Below, piece after piece: positions 7,846 through 17,918 of a DNA stretch of 36,465 nt. Below the pieces are notes generated by a model. It made no database searches and was not told the DNA's origin. It worked only from the letters and a program-made list of their open reading frames with translations. This stretch comes from Deltaproteobacteria bacterium. GTDB taxonomy: Bacteria > Myxococcota_A > Bradymonadia > REDH01. The stretch spans positions 1 through 36,465 of the forward strand of contig REDH01000122.1 in the NCBI GenBank assembly GCA_007693585.1. Reading direction: 5' to 3'. Position 1 is the stretch's first letter; the number at the start of each line of letters is the position of its first letter. The translations under genes were made by a program, and so were the position numbers.

Positions 7846-8694
7846 ATGAGCAGCGCCTTCGAGCGCTCCGTCGAGAGTGCCGACTTCGTCCGTTCACACG
7901 CCCCGAGCACCCCGGACATCGCCGTCATCCTGGGCTCCGGACTCGGCGCATGGGCGGACGGACTCGATGAGGTGAGCTTCGTCAACTATTCGGACATCCC
8001 CGGGTTCCCGACTTCATCGGTCGAAGGTCACGCCGGCCGGTTCGCCATCGGGCGACGGCACGGGAAGACGTTGATCGCGATGCAGGGCCGCGTCCACCTC
8101 TACGAGGGCTACGACCCTCCGGAGGTCGCCTTCCCGCTGCGCACGATGTGGCAGCTCGGCGCGCGCAACCTCATCGTCACCAACGCCGCCGGGAGCCTCC
8201 ACGACGGGCTCGCCCCCGGCGACCTCATGCTGATCCGCGACCACATCAACTGGACCGGGAAGAACCCGCTCGCCGGCGAGAACGACACGCGCTTCGGCAC
8301 CCGGTTTCCCGACATGACCCGCGCCTACGACCCCGAACTCCGGGAGCGCGCGCACGCGGTCGCCGAGGCCCTGGGCATCTCCCTGAGCGAGGGCGTCTAT
8401 GTCGGCATGCTCGGTCCCACCTACGAGACCCCGGCAGAGATCCAGATGCTGCATCGTCTCGGGGGCGACACCGTCGGCATGTCCACCGTCCCCGAGGTCA
8501 TCGTCGCGCGCCACCTCGGCATGCGGGTCCTCGGCCTCTCGTGCGTCACCAACATGGGCGCAGGGCTCGGGGCGGGCACCCTCGACCACAGTGAGGTGCA
8601 GGATACGGCCGACCGTGTGCATCGGACGTTCGTCAGTCTCCTCGACGCGCTCGTGAAGGACTTTCCGATCGCCGCAGAGGAGGACTCGTCGTGA
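7846..8694 (+). CDS. punA: Purine nucleoside phosphorylase (trimeric, PNP/MTAP family)
   Basis: The enzyme cleaves purine (deoxy)nucleosides with phosphate to the free base and (deoxy)ribose 1-phosphate in the cytoplasm. The 282-residue length is normal for the family. Visible motifs are VILGSGLG at residues 27-34 (phosphate loop), EGHAGR, the RVHLYEGY segment, NAAGSL, GPTYETPAE with the base-binding Glu near residue 195, and CVTNMGAG with the purine-contacting Asn236. An Asn at this site is typical of 6-oxopurine (inosine/guanosine) specificity, so adenosine is probably a poor substrate. The gene lies 268 bp after nupC and overlaps cdd by 4 bp, which makes a salvage function likely. The start is set by AGGAG at 7834-7838. 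Confidence 0.95.
   Translation: MSSAFERSVESADFVRSHAPSTPDIAVILGSGLGAWADGLDEVSFVNYSDIPGFPTSSVEGHAGRFAIGRRHGKTLIAMQGRVHLYEGYDPPEVAFPLRTMWQLGARNLIVTNAAGSLHDGLAPGDLMLIRDHINWTGKNPLAGENDTRFGTRFPDMTRAYDPELRERAHAVAEALGISLSEGVYVGMLGPTYETPAEIQMLHRLGGDTVGMSTVPEVIVARHLGMRVLGLSCVTNMGAGLGAGTLDHSEVQDTADRVHRTFVSLLDALVKDFPIAAEEDSS
8676..8684 (+). promoter_or_regulatory. Ribosome binding site of cdd inside punA
   Basis: AGAGGAGGA lies within the last codons of punA, 6 bp before the GTG at 8691. It is the best Shine-Dalgarno match in the window and decides for the GTG start. Confidence 0.75.
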
Positions 8695-9209
8695 ACCGGG
8701 ACGCTGTCATCCTCGACGAGCTCGAGCAGGACGCCCGGGAGGTGGCGAAGCGCGCCTACGCCCCGTACTCCGGGTTTCGCGTCGGCGCTGCCCTGCGCAC
8801 GCGCAGCGGCCGGACGTTCACGGGCTGCAATGTGGAGAATGCCAGCTACGGGGCCACCACCTGCGCCGAGCGCAACGCCATCGCGGCTGCCGTCGCCGCC
8901 GGCGAACAGCAGATCACGCACATCGCCATTCACACCCCGACGCCCCACCCGGTGAGCCCCTGCGGCATCTGCCGACAGGTCCTCCTCGAGTTCGGTCGCG
9001 ACATCGTGGTCCGGTCCAGTTGCGACGGAAGCGGTATCCTCCTGGTGACCTCCGCGGACCTCCTGCCCCACGCCTTCACGAGCGAGGATCTGGCCGGCGA
9101 GTCCAGCGCCTCGGCCACCGAGCCCGCCAGCCGTGCGGATGATCCCTTTGGCGATGACCCCCGGACGGAGGTGATTCGTCCCCCGGGAGTCCGCACTCCA
9201 CAGGACTGA
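8691..9209 (+). CDS. cdd: Cytidine deaminase
   Basis: The enzyme hydrolytically deaminates cytidine and deoxycytidine to uridine and deoxyuridine. The zinc site of the tetrameric class is complete: Cys58-Ala-Glu60 (catalytic Glu) and P-C-G-I-C with Cys91 and Cys94. The substrate loop YAPYSGFRVGAAL (residues 23-35) and the GCNVENASYG segment are also present. The GTG start overlaps the punA stop (GTGA), a sign of translational coupling. The product has 172 residues; the family usually has 130-140. The excess is a tail of about 40 residues after the conserved SEDL, rich in Ser, Ala, Asp and Pro and probably disordered. With nupC and punA it forms a nucleoside salvage unit. Confidence 0.95.
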   Translation: MNRDAVILDELEQDAREVAKRAYAPYSGFRVGAALRTRSGRTFTGCNVENASYGATTCAERNAIAAAVAAGEQQITHIAIHTPTPHPVSPCGICRQVLLEFGRDIVVRSSCDGSGILLVTSADLLPHAFTSEDLAGESSASATEPASRADDPFGDDPRTEVIRPPGVRTPQD

Positions 9210-9213
9210 CCGG

Positions 9214-9323
9214 CGCCGGGCCGATGCCGGAGCCGCGGTGGAGGGGCAGCTCCCTGCGTCACGGACGGCCGCCGTCACGTCCCCCCGCCGGGCCGAGGCC
9301 GGAAGCCGCGGTGGAGGGGCAGC
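9214..9323. repeat. Pair of direct repeats between convergent genes cdd and the MshEN-HEAT gene
   Basis: 9214-9250 and 9286-9323 are nearly identical (37 and 38 bp; one substitution and one inserted A) and share GCCGCGGTGGAGGGGCAGC. Their start-to-start spacing is 72 bp. Between them GACGG-CCG-CCGTC (9264-9276) forms a small hairpin on either strand. The whole 130-bp gap between the two stop codons is made of this structure. A bidirectional end-of-transcript element is a reasonable guess. Confidence 0.7.
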
Positions 9324-9339
9324 CCATCGGCCGGCAGCG

Positions 9340-12300
9340 TCAGGACGCGAAGGAGCCCTGCTGCTGGTACCAGTGCTCGACGACCCGCTTGGCCACCAAC
9401 TGGTCCCGTCGCGACGCATCCGGGTGATAGTCGACCTGGAGCCCGGGGAGGTCCCGGAGTGCCCGGGCGACATTCTCGCGAACCCGCGGCGAGGTGTGGG
9501 TCATGGCTTCCAGAAGCCAGGACAGTCTGCCGTCGTGCCCGTGGCGAGCGTACCAGCGGGACCAGGGGGCGGGATGGGGATCGAAGTCCATGCAGGTGAG
9601 TCTCCCCAGCACCTGGTGGGCCCTGCGCTGCACGCGGGCACTGGGGTGCTGGAGGAGCTCGATGAGGACGGGGACGGACTCCTCGTCGCGGAAGTGGAGC
9701 AGGGCGGAGAGGGCGAGTTCCTGTTCGCGCGAAGCGCCCTCGAGGGCCCTTCGTCGGAGCCAGTCGAGCAGGAGGTCGAAGGCCCGCGTTCCTCGGAGGC
9801 CTTCGAGCAGGTGAAGCGCGAAGTTGCGCAGCGGTGGGTCCGAGTCGAACACGAGGGTTCGCGCGTATCGGGCCTGCGCGGTGATGTCGAGGTGTCGAGC
9901 GAGCAGGCGGAAGGCGTAGTAGCGGGCCTCGTCGGAGCCGTGGCCGAGGACTTCCACGAGTCCGTTGCCGAAGGCCGTGATGTTCCGGTCCATGAGACGG
10001 AGGAGTGGTCCGTGCTCGTCCACGGGACGGCGGGCCTCGTTGGGTGCATGGCGGTCGAGAAACAGTCGACCCGGGAATGCGCGCAGGATTTCCGCGCCCC
10101 ACTCGCCTGCGCCGAGGGCGTCCTGGAGGTTCTCGATGCGCTTGTCGGCGAGGGGTTCGCGGGCATTGAGCGCCTCGAGCTGTTCGCGCAGCTGTTGCCG
10201 CGCCTCCCGGGTTCGTTCGTCCTCGTTGGCGGTGAGGACACCGGGCTGGTCGATGTCGAGGTCCTGCACCGGCCGGGCGAGTGCTTCGGCATCGACGACG
10301 GGCACGTCCCGGGAGAACGATACCGTTCTCCCCGGGGCCACGGTGGACACCTCGGCGGCACCACGCATGAGCTCGTCCTCGATGAGGACGGTGGCCTGTC
10401 GCGGTGCCGGTCTCAGGTTGCCTGCGGGAGAGGGGTCGACCGGCACGTTCTCGATCATGGAGAGGGTGCGGCCGGTGGCGCGATCCGTCTCCCCGGCCGG
10501 CAGGCCGCCATCGAGGGTGACCGTGTGTCCGGTCTCGCCGCCAGCCGTGGTTGCGGACTCGACAGCGTCGCGCGACATGGACAACGTGCTGCCGGGCGGG
10601 TCCGCGGCGCCGGGGGACGGCGCTCCGGGACCGGCAGCGTCTGCGTCGAATTGCGCAGCAAGTTCGTCGCGAGACAGCGACAACGTGCTCCCGGGCGAGT
10701 CCGCGGCGCCGGGGGACGGCGCTCCGGGACCGGCAGCGTCTGCGTCGAATTGCGCAGCAAGTTCGTCGCGAGACAGCGACAACGTGCTCCCGGGCGAGTC
10801 CGCGGCGCCGGGGGACGGCGCTCCGGGACCGGCAGCGTCTGCGTCGAATTGCGCAGCAAGATCGTCGCGGGACAGCGACAACGTGCTCCCGGGTGACTCA
10901 AGGCTCTCGGCCGAACGCGCGTCGAGCGACACGGGCAGCTCGTCGCGAGAAACCGACAATGTGCTCCCGGGTGACTCGGAGGCCCGCGAGTCGTCGGACT
11001 CGACGGGCCGGGAGGCCTGGTTCCAGGACGCGCGGCTCAGGCCGAGTCCGCCGGGCCGTGACCCTCCCGGGTCGGTCGGTGCTTCGTGCGCCAGCGCTTC
11101 GGCGTCCGCGAGACCAGGGGCGTTGGGCAGCACGCCCGCCGGCTCAGCCGTCTCTTCCTCACCTGCCTCGTCGGCCCTGGCCGCTTCCGGGGACTGTTCG
11201 ACCGGATCCTCGCGTCGCGCGATCAGGGTGGTGCTGCTCCGGGAACGAACCGCGCGCTGCCTTGGGCGGCGGAAGGTCATCGCATCCGGCAAGCTCTCGG
11301 CGGAGGCTTCGTCCGGCGCGGAGGCTTCGTCCGGCGCGGAATCCTGGTTCGGCACGGAGACTTCGTCCGGCGCGGAATCCTGGTTCGGCACGGAGACTTC
11401 GTCCGCGGCGAGGGGGGTCGATACGGGAGAGCTCACACCCACAAGGGTGGTCGACGCGGACCGCTTCAGGTGGGCGTCGCGGTCGGAGCGTTCGTTGGCG
11501 GCCTCACGTGCGGCGAACGCGGCGGCTTCCTGGGCGGCGGCTTCCGCGGCGAGGGCACGCGCGAGGGCGACACCCGGATCCAGCCCGGGTGCGGTGGCGT
11601 ACCGCTCGGATGCGTCGACGACCACCTGATCACCCGTCACGTTCATTGGCCGGGTCACGCGCGGGTTGCGATGGAGGGTCGACGGAGTGGGCTCGGGGGC
11701 GAGTTCGAAATCCCAGTCGTCTTCCGCCTCCCAACCGCTTCCCGCGGGCTCGCTGGCCGCCTCCGCGGACTCCGCAGCGATCTCGTCGCCGTCCTCGATC
11801 GTGGCCGGCACCGCATCGATCGGCGGAGCGGGTTCGGTGGCCGTGGGCTCCGACGCGGGGGCGTCGGGTTGCTCCGGCGTGGTGCGCGTGGCTGGCGGTT
11901 CGTCCGGTGCATCGCGCTGCGCATCGGGGCCGGGGGTGTCCGCTGCGAGGCGCTCGGGGGTCTGGACCGGGGAGTCGGGAGCAGACGCCTCGGCGTCATC
12001 GGGGGTCGGGGTGGCAGCGGAAATCTCGGCAGACGGCTCGGACGGAGGAGTTGCATCCTCCGGGGTGGCGTCCTCCGGCGCGGCGTCCGCCGGCGCGGTA
12101 TCCTCCGGGGTGGCATCGGCGGCGTCCTCCGGCGAGGCGTCGACGGCGTGGGCCGAGTCATGGGATTCGGCGGGTGGCTCGGAGGGGGGTGCGGAGGTCT
12201 CGGATGGGGGTTCCGGGGTGGGCTCTGGTGATGGGGTGCTGTCGGCGGTGGTGGGCTGTTGTCGTTCGGCGACGATGAGGCGGGCGATGGTTTCGCCGGC

Positions 12301-13386
12301 TCGTCGGTAGAGGAGGAGGAGGGAGGGGAGGACGACGGGGTCGATTCGGTTGGGTCCCTGGTCGCCGAGGACGGCGAGGAGGGTTCGTCCGCGGGAGGGA
12401 ACGGGGAGGAGTGCGCACTCGGCGGGTTCGTCGCCGCCCATTGCGGCGACGACATCGGGTGCGCCGAGGGCCTGTGGGGTGCCGAAGGCCCATCCGCCGC
12501 GGCCGAGGACGTCGAGGAGCGGGTGGTCGTCCTTGTCGGGGAGGGGGAAGTCGTGGCGGGCGGGTTCGGGGGCGTCGGGCTGTCGGGAGCGGAAGGCGAG
12601 CAGGCGGAGCTGGTCGCCGCGGCGGGCGAGGAGGGCGACGCGGTGGAAGACCTGGAGGGAGGCTTCGAGGAGCGCGCGGACGGCGGCGCGTCGGTCGGGT
12701 GCGGACTCTACGGCGTCGATGGCGAGTCGGAGGTCGAGTCGTGGCGCGGTGTCGTCCTGTGGTTCCGGCGTGGCGGGGTTGTCGTCGGGGCGTGCGGCAG
12801 CGGCGTGGTCCTTCGGGTCGGGCGCGGGGTTGTCGGCCTGTTCCTCGGCTTCGGTGTCGTCGGCGTGGTCGTCATCGTGGGCGTGCGTGCGGCCGGGGTC
12901 GAGGAGTGAGGCGGGCGAGGGCAGGCGCTGATCGAGGGTGGCGTATCGTTCGTCGGGCGTGGAACCGTGGACGAGGGCGGCGACCTGTCGGAAGCGGAAC
13001 TCGAGGGTGACGAAGGCCTTCACGGGTGTACCGAGGGCGTCTTCGATGCGCTGTCGTTCGTCGGGGGAGAGGGGTTGGGTGACGAGCGCCTCGACCCATC
13101 CGTTTCGTTCGCGCAGGGGGAGGAAGCCGGTGTCGATCGCGGTGTCGAGGTCGATGCGTCGTGCGGTACGGGGATCGATGTCGCGGAGGAGATCGTCGTC
13201 GGCCGGGGGGAGGTTCATGACCTGGCCGAGGGTGTATCTCAGGAGGGTTTCCTCGACGGAGGAGACTTCGAGGAGGTTGGTTCCGAGGGTGCCGCCGTGG
13301 GCCTGCTGATGGCGCAGCGCGGCGTCCATGTCCCGGATGGACACGATGCGGTTCTGCACCAGCAGTGCGCTGAAACGATGCCTCAT
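9340..13386 (-). CDS. Very large protein with MshEN-like N-terminus, GAF-like domain, disordered repeat region and C-terminal HEAT repeats
   Basis: The product has about 1348 residues. Residues 1-130 resemble the MshEN/GspE N-terminal domain (two-helix units with LLxxxxIS-like leads, LGTNLLE), a family that in some members binds c-di-GMP. Residues of about 200-360 look like a GAF domain. From about 360 to 1040 the sequence is disordered and Pro/Ala/Glu/Thr/Ser-rich, with tandem DNA repeats (10580-10876, 11302-11404) and a recurrent motif of the type (S/R/H/A)-T-(L/V)-(S/T/L). The last 300 residues hold helical HEAT-like repeats (LVEVLGHGSDEARYYAFRLL, VPVLIELLQHPSARVQRRAH). No enzymatic motif is visible, so a scaffold or signalling adaptor is likely. 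The ATG at 13386 was chosen; a GTG at 13395 is equally possible. It lies about 110 bp downstream of the 393-aa membrane protein gene, on the same strand. Confidence 0.8.
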   Translation of the reverse strand: MRHRFSALLVQNRIVSIRDMDAALRHQQAHGGTLGTNLLEVSSVEETLLRYTLGQVMNLPPADDDLLRDIDPRTARRIDLDTAIDTGFLPLRERNGWVEALVTQPLSPDERQRIEDALGTPVKAFVTLEFRFRQVAALVHGSTPDERYATLDQRLPSPASLLDPGRTHAHDDDHADDTEAEEQADNPAPDPKDHAAAARPDDNPATPEPQDDTAPRLDLRLAIDAVESAPDRRAAVRALLEASLQVFHRVALLARRGDQLRLLAFRSRQPDAPEPARHDFPLPDKDDHPLLDVLGRGGWAFGTPQALGAPDVVAAMGGDEPAECALLPVPSRGRTLLAVLGDQGPNRIDPVVLPSLLLLYRRAGETIARLIVAERQQPTTADSTPSPEPTPEPPSETSAPPSEPPAESHDSAHAVDASPEDAADATPEDTAPADAAPEDATPEDATPPSEPSAEISAATPTPDDAEASAPDSPVQTPERLAADTPGPDAQRDAPDEPPATRTTPEQPDAPASEPTATEPAPPIDAVPATIEDGDEIAAESAEAASEPAGSGWEAEDDWDFELAPEPTPSTLHRNPRVTRPMNVTGDQVVVDASERYATAPGLDPGVALARALAAEAAAQEAAAFAAREAANERSDRDAHLKRSASTTLVGVSSPVSTPLAADEVSVPNQDSAPDEVSVPNQDSAPDEASAPDEASAESLPDAMTFRRPRQRAVRSRSSTTLIARREDPVEQSPEAARADEAGEEETAEPAGVLPNAPGLADAEALAHEAPTDPGGSRPGGLGLSRASWNQASRPVESDDSRASESPGSTLSVSRDELPVSLDARSAESLESPGSTLSLSRDDLAAQFDADAAGPGAPSPGAADSPGSTLSLSRDELAAQFDADAAGPGAPSPGAADSPGSTLSLSRDELAAQFDADAAGPGAPSPGAADPPGSTLSMSRDAVESATTAGGETGHTVTLDGGLPAGETDRATGRTLSMIENVPVDPSPAGNLRPAPRQATVLIEDELMRGAAEVSTVAPGRTVSFSRDVPVVDAEALARPVQDLDIDQPGVLTANEDERTREARQQLREQLEALNAREPLADKRIENLQDALGAGEWGAEILRAFPGRLFLDRHAPNEARRPVDEHGPLLRLMDRNITAFGNGLVEVLGHGSDEARYYAFRLLARHLDITAQARYARTLVFDSDPPLRNFALHLLEGLRGTRAFDLLLDWLRRRALEGASREQELALSALLHFRDEESVPVLIELLQHPSARVQRRAHQVLGRLTCMDFDPHPAPWSRWYARHGHDGRLSWLLEAMTHTSPRVRENVARALRDLPGLQVDYHPDASRRDQLVAKRVVEHWYQQQGSFAS
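10580..10876 (-). repeat. 99-bp tandem repeat, three units, in the MshEN-HEAT gene
   Basis: Three units start at 10580, 10679 and 10778 and differ at only a few bases each. Each encodes 33 residues containing PGSTLSLSRDELAAQFDAD and an Ala/Gly/Pro linker. Further diverged starts follow at 10877 and 10955 (78 bp apart). The unit length is a multiple of three, so copy-number change keeps the frame. Near-identity at silent sites points to recent expansion or gene conversion. Confidence 0.9.
11302..11404 (-). repeat. Short in-frame tandem repeats (2 x 18 bp, then 2 x 36 bp)
   Basis: Two identical 18-bp units (11302-11319, 11320-11337; DEASAP) are followed by a 36-bp unit at 11338 and a second, nearly complete one at 11374 (DEVSVPNQDSAP). 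They lie in the disordered part of the MshEN-HEAT protein. Confidence 0.85.
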
Positions 13387-13421
13387 CAATCGCACTCGTC
13401 GTCGAGGGCCCCGGCCAGGGT

Positions 13422-13433
13422 GTTCGGCCGAAC
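13422..13433. promoter_or_regulatory. 12-bp palindrome upstream of the MshEN-HEAT gene
   Basis: GTTCGGCCGAAC is perfectly palindromic and lies 36 bp before the ATG at 13386, a position where a repressor would block transcription or translation. It does not match a LexA box I know for this lineage. Confidence 0.35.
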
Positions 13434-13466
13434 GGTGTCGGGGAGGGGCTGCCCGGTACAGGTTAG

Positions 13467-13483
13467 ATCAGGCGGGCCCTGAT
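13467..13483 (-). terminator. Hairpin after the 393-aa membrane protein gene
   Basis: ATCAGG-CGGGC-CCTGAT forms a perfect 6-bp stem 12-28 bp downstream of the stop at 13495. No T-run follows, so termination would be weak; a role in processing or as a binding site is also possible. Confidence 0.35.
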
Positions 13484-13494
13484 TGTCCACGCGA

Positions 13495-14676
13495 TCAGCG
13501 TCCCGGCAGGTAGGCGGCCATGCCGGGTGTCATCTGTGCGCCGCCAGCGGCGGGGAAGAAGAGCGCATCGGTGCCGACGGTGAGGTCGACGGCGCGCTGT
13601 GCTTCGTCGAGTGGGCGTGCGACGAGCAGGGTGGCGAGTCCGGCGGCGCGGTCGGCTCGGCCGCCGATGGTGACGAGTCCGGCGAGGGGTGCACCGGGGT
13701 CGGCTTCGGCGCGGACGACGGCGCGGCCGCTGAGGTAGAGTTCCACCTGTCCGGAGTCGTCCGGGGCGCGGACGCCGACCACCCAGGGGAAGCCGGAGAA
13801 GTCTCCCGAGTAGAAGGTGATGTTTCCCCAGGACAGGGCGAAGGTGCGCAGACCTTCGTCCTGCAGTCCTGCGGCGGTGAGGTCGACGATGCGCCCGTCG
13901 GCGACGGCGCCCAGGTCGAGCCGGGTTCCGGGGTGGAGGAGTTCGACGAAGTCGCCGTCGAAGGAGAGGAGTCGTCCTTCGGGCAGGCCGGGTGCGGGGT
14001 CATCCCGTGTTGCGACGGTTTCGGCGCTGTCGTGCGACTCGGGTGCGGGGTTGCCGTCGGCGGCGGTCTCGTCGGGGGCTTCCGTCGCGTCTTCATCGCC
14101 GGCCGGTTCGTCGTCGGGCTCGGGTTCGGGGGGTGTTGCCGGGACGGGGTCGGGCTGTTGCACGGCGGAGACGAAGGCGTTTCGCGCGCTGACGGTGGCG
14201 CTGAGTTCCTCGGTGATCTCCACGGCCTGGCGGAAGCCTCGGGAGACGCGGACGGCGGTGTCTCCTGCGTGGGCGTTGAGGGCGTCGAGGCCGCCGCCGG
14301 GCCCTCCGTCGCCGTGCATTTCGTCGGCGAGCTCGGCCATTCGGTCGATCGCTCGGTCGAGGTGCGCCTGGAGGTCGGCCTGTCGCACCTGTCGGGCGGG
14401 TGCGGTGAGCGTGACGTCTTGGCCCCGGTGGGTTCCCTGGACGGTGATCGTCTCGAAGTCGGCTTCGGTCAGTGCGCCGCCGCCTCCGCCTCCGCCGGAC
14501 GGGAGGTAGGGGAGCATGTAGGCGAAGGCGAGGGCGAGGCCACCGCCGACCCCGAAGATCCAGACCATCCACTTGAAGAGCTGGCCGCGGCTGGTGTCGA
14601 TGGGCCCGTCATCGCCGTCGCCGGCGCCGCGGAACCGCTCGGGCGGGAGATCATGGAGCTGCTTGTCATCGGCCAT
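13495..14676 (-). CDS. Single-pass membrane protein of unknown function
   Basis: I do not recognise a family for this 393-residue product. A hydrophilic N-terminus of about 30 residues is followed by one membrane segment (WMVWIFGVGGGLALAFAYML), so most of the chain should lie in the periplasm. After a run of seven Gly there is a predicted helical part (about 60-165), then a Pro/Glu/Asp linker, and a C-terminal domain of about 160 residues that looks beta-rich (LLSFDGDFVELLHPGTRLDL, GFPWVVGVRA, VELYLSGRAVVRAEAD). The ATG at 14676 places the membrane segment near the N-terminus; the frame is open to 14871. It is followed on the same strand by the MshEN-HEAT gene and is divergent from secA. A link to secretion or to an envelope scaffold is only suggested by position. 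Confidence 0.7.
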   Translation of the reverse strand: MADDKQLHDLPPERFRGAGDGDDGPIDTSRGQLFKWMVWIFGVGGGLALAFAYMLPYLPSGGGGGGGALTEADFETITVQGTHRGQDVTLTAPARQVRQADLQAHLDRAIDRMAELADEMHGDGGPGGGLDALNAHAGDTAVRVSRGFRQAVEITEELSATVSARNAFVSAVQQPDPVPATPPEPEPDDEPAGDEDATEAPDETAADGNPAPESHDSAETVATRDDPAPGLPEGRLLSFDGDFVELLHPGTRLDLGAVADGRIVDLTAAGLQDEGLRTFALSWGNITFYSGDFSGFPWVVGVRAPDDSGQVELYLSGRAVVRAEADPGAPLAGLVTIGGRADRAAGLATLLVARPLDEAQRAVDLTVGTDALFFPAAGGAQMTPGMAAYLPGR

Positions 14677-14748
14677 GGTGTCCGTGGTGGTTCGGGGGGA
14701 GGGTTGGCGTGGGCGCCCCGGGTCGCCGACGGGCGTTCCTATCATGCC

Positions 14749-14760
14749 CCCCGGGGGGAT
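14749..14760. repeat. C6G6 palindrome in the secA upstream region
   Basis: Six C followed by six G lie in the 299-bp divergent region 14677-14975, about 73 bp before the 393-aa protein gene. The rest of this region holds the candidate secA promoter and a GTGCGG-T-CCGCAC inverted repeat (14846-14858); no gene is seen in it. Confidence 0.35.
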
Positions 14761-14854
14761 GGGCAAGCGTGGTGGTGCGGAAGACAGACCCTTGTGGCGC
14801 CTGCGCGTGTGGTTAGCCTCCGGGGGCCCGCGCCTGGGCCTGCGCGTGCGGTCC

Positions 14855-14876
14855 GCACCGCGAGATTGCACCGCGA
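14855..14876. promoter_or_regulatory. Two direct repeats GCACCGCGA at the secA promoter
   Basis: GCACCGCGA occurs at 14855-14863 and 14868-14876, 13 bp apart, overlapping the candidate -35 hexamer of secA. Such a pair may bind a regulator, but 9 bp in GC-rich DNA can recur by chance. Confidence 0.3.
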
Positions 14877-14894
14877 CCGGCTTTGCACTATCGC
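14866..14894 (+). promoter_or_regulatory. Candidate promoter of secA
   Basis: TTGCAC and TATCGC are spaced by 17 bp, with the transcript start expected near 14901 and a leader of about 75 nt. The same TTGCAC hexamer appears in the candidate promoters at 21817-21844 and 32589-32616. Confidence 0.45.
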
Positions 14895-14975
14895 CGCCCC
14901 CTGCCGCCGTCCGTGCCCCGCCGGGGTTTTCGGCGGCGCCGGTTTCGCTTCCCTCCCTGCCCGCTGCACACTCCC

Positions 14976-17894
<2,919 letters not shown>

Positions 17895-17918
17895 GCTGAC
17901 GTCCTCGTCCCGGCCACC

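Noticed and set aside
10580-10876. CRISPR array
   Set aside because: The repeats are contiguous 99-bp units without variable spacers, lie within a reading frame and keep it.
9238-10896. Plus-strand open frames across the 99-bp repeats
   Set aside because: The minus frame is continuous for 1348 codons with folded domains at both ends, so the plus frames are shadows.
12030-12140. Tandem repeat of PEDAT-like units as a separate element
   Set aside because: The copies are short and diverged and are better described as part of the low-complexity region of the MshEN-HEAT protein.
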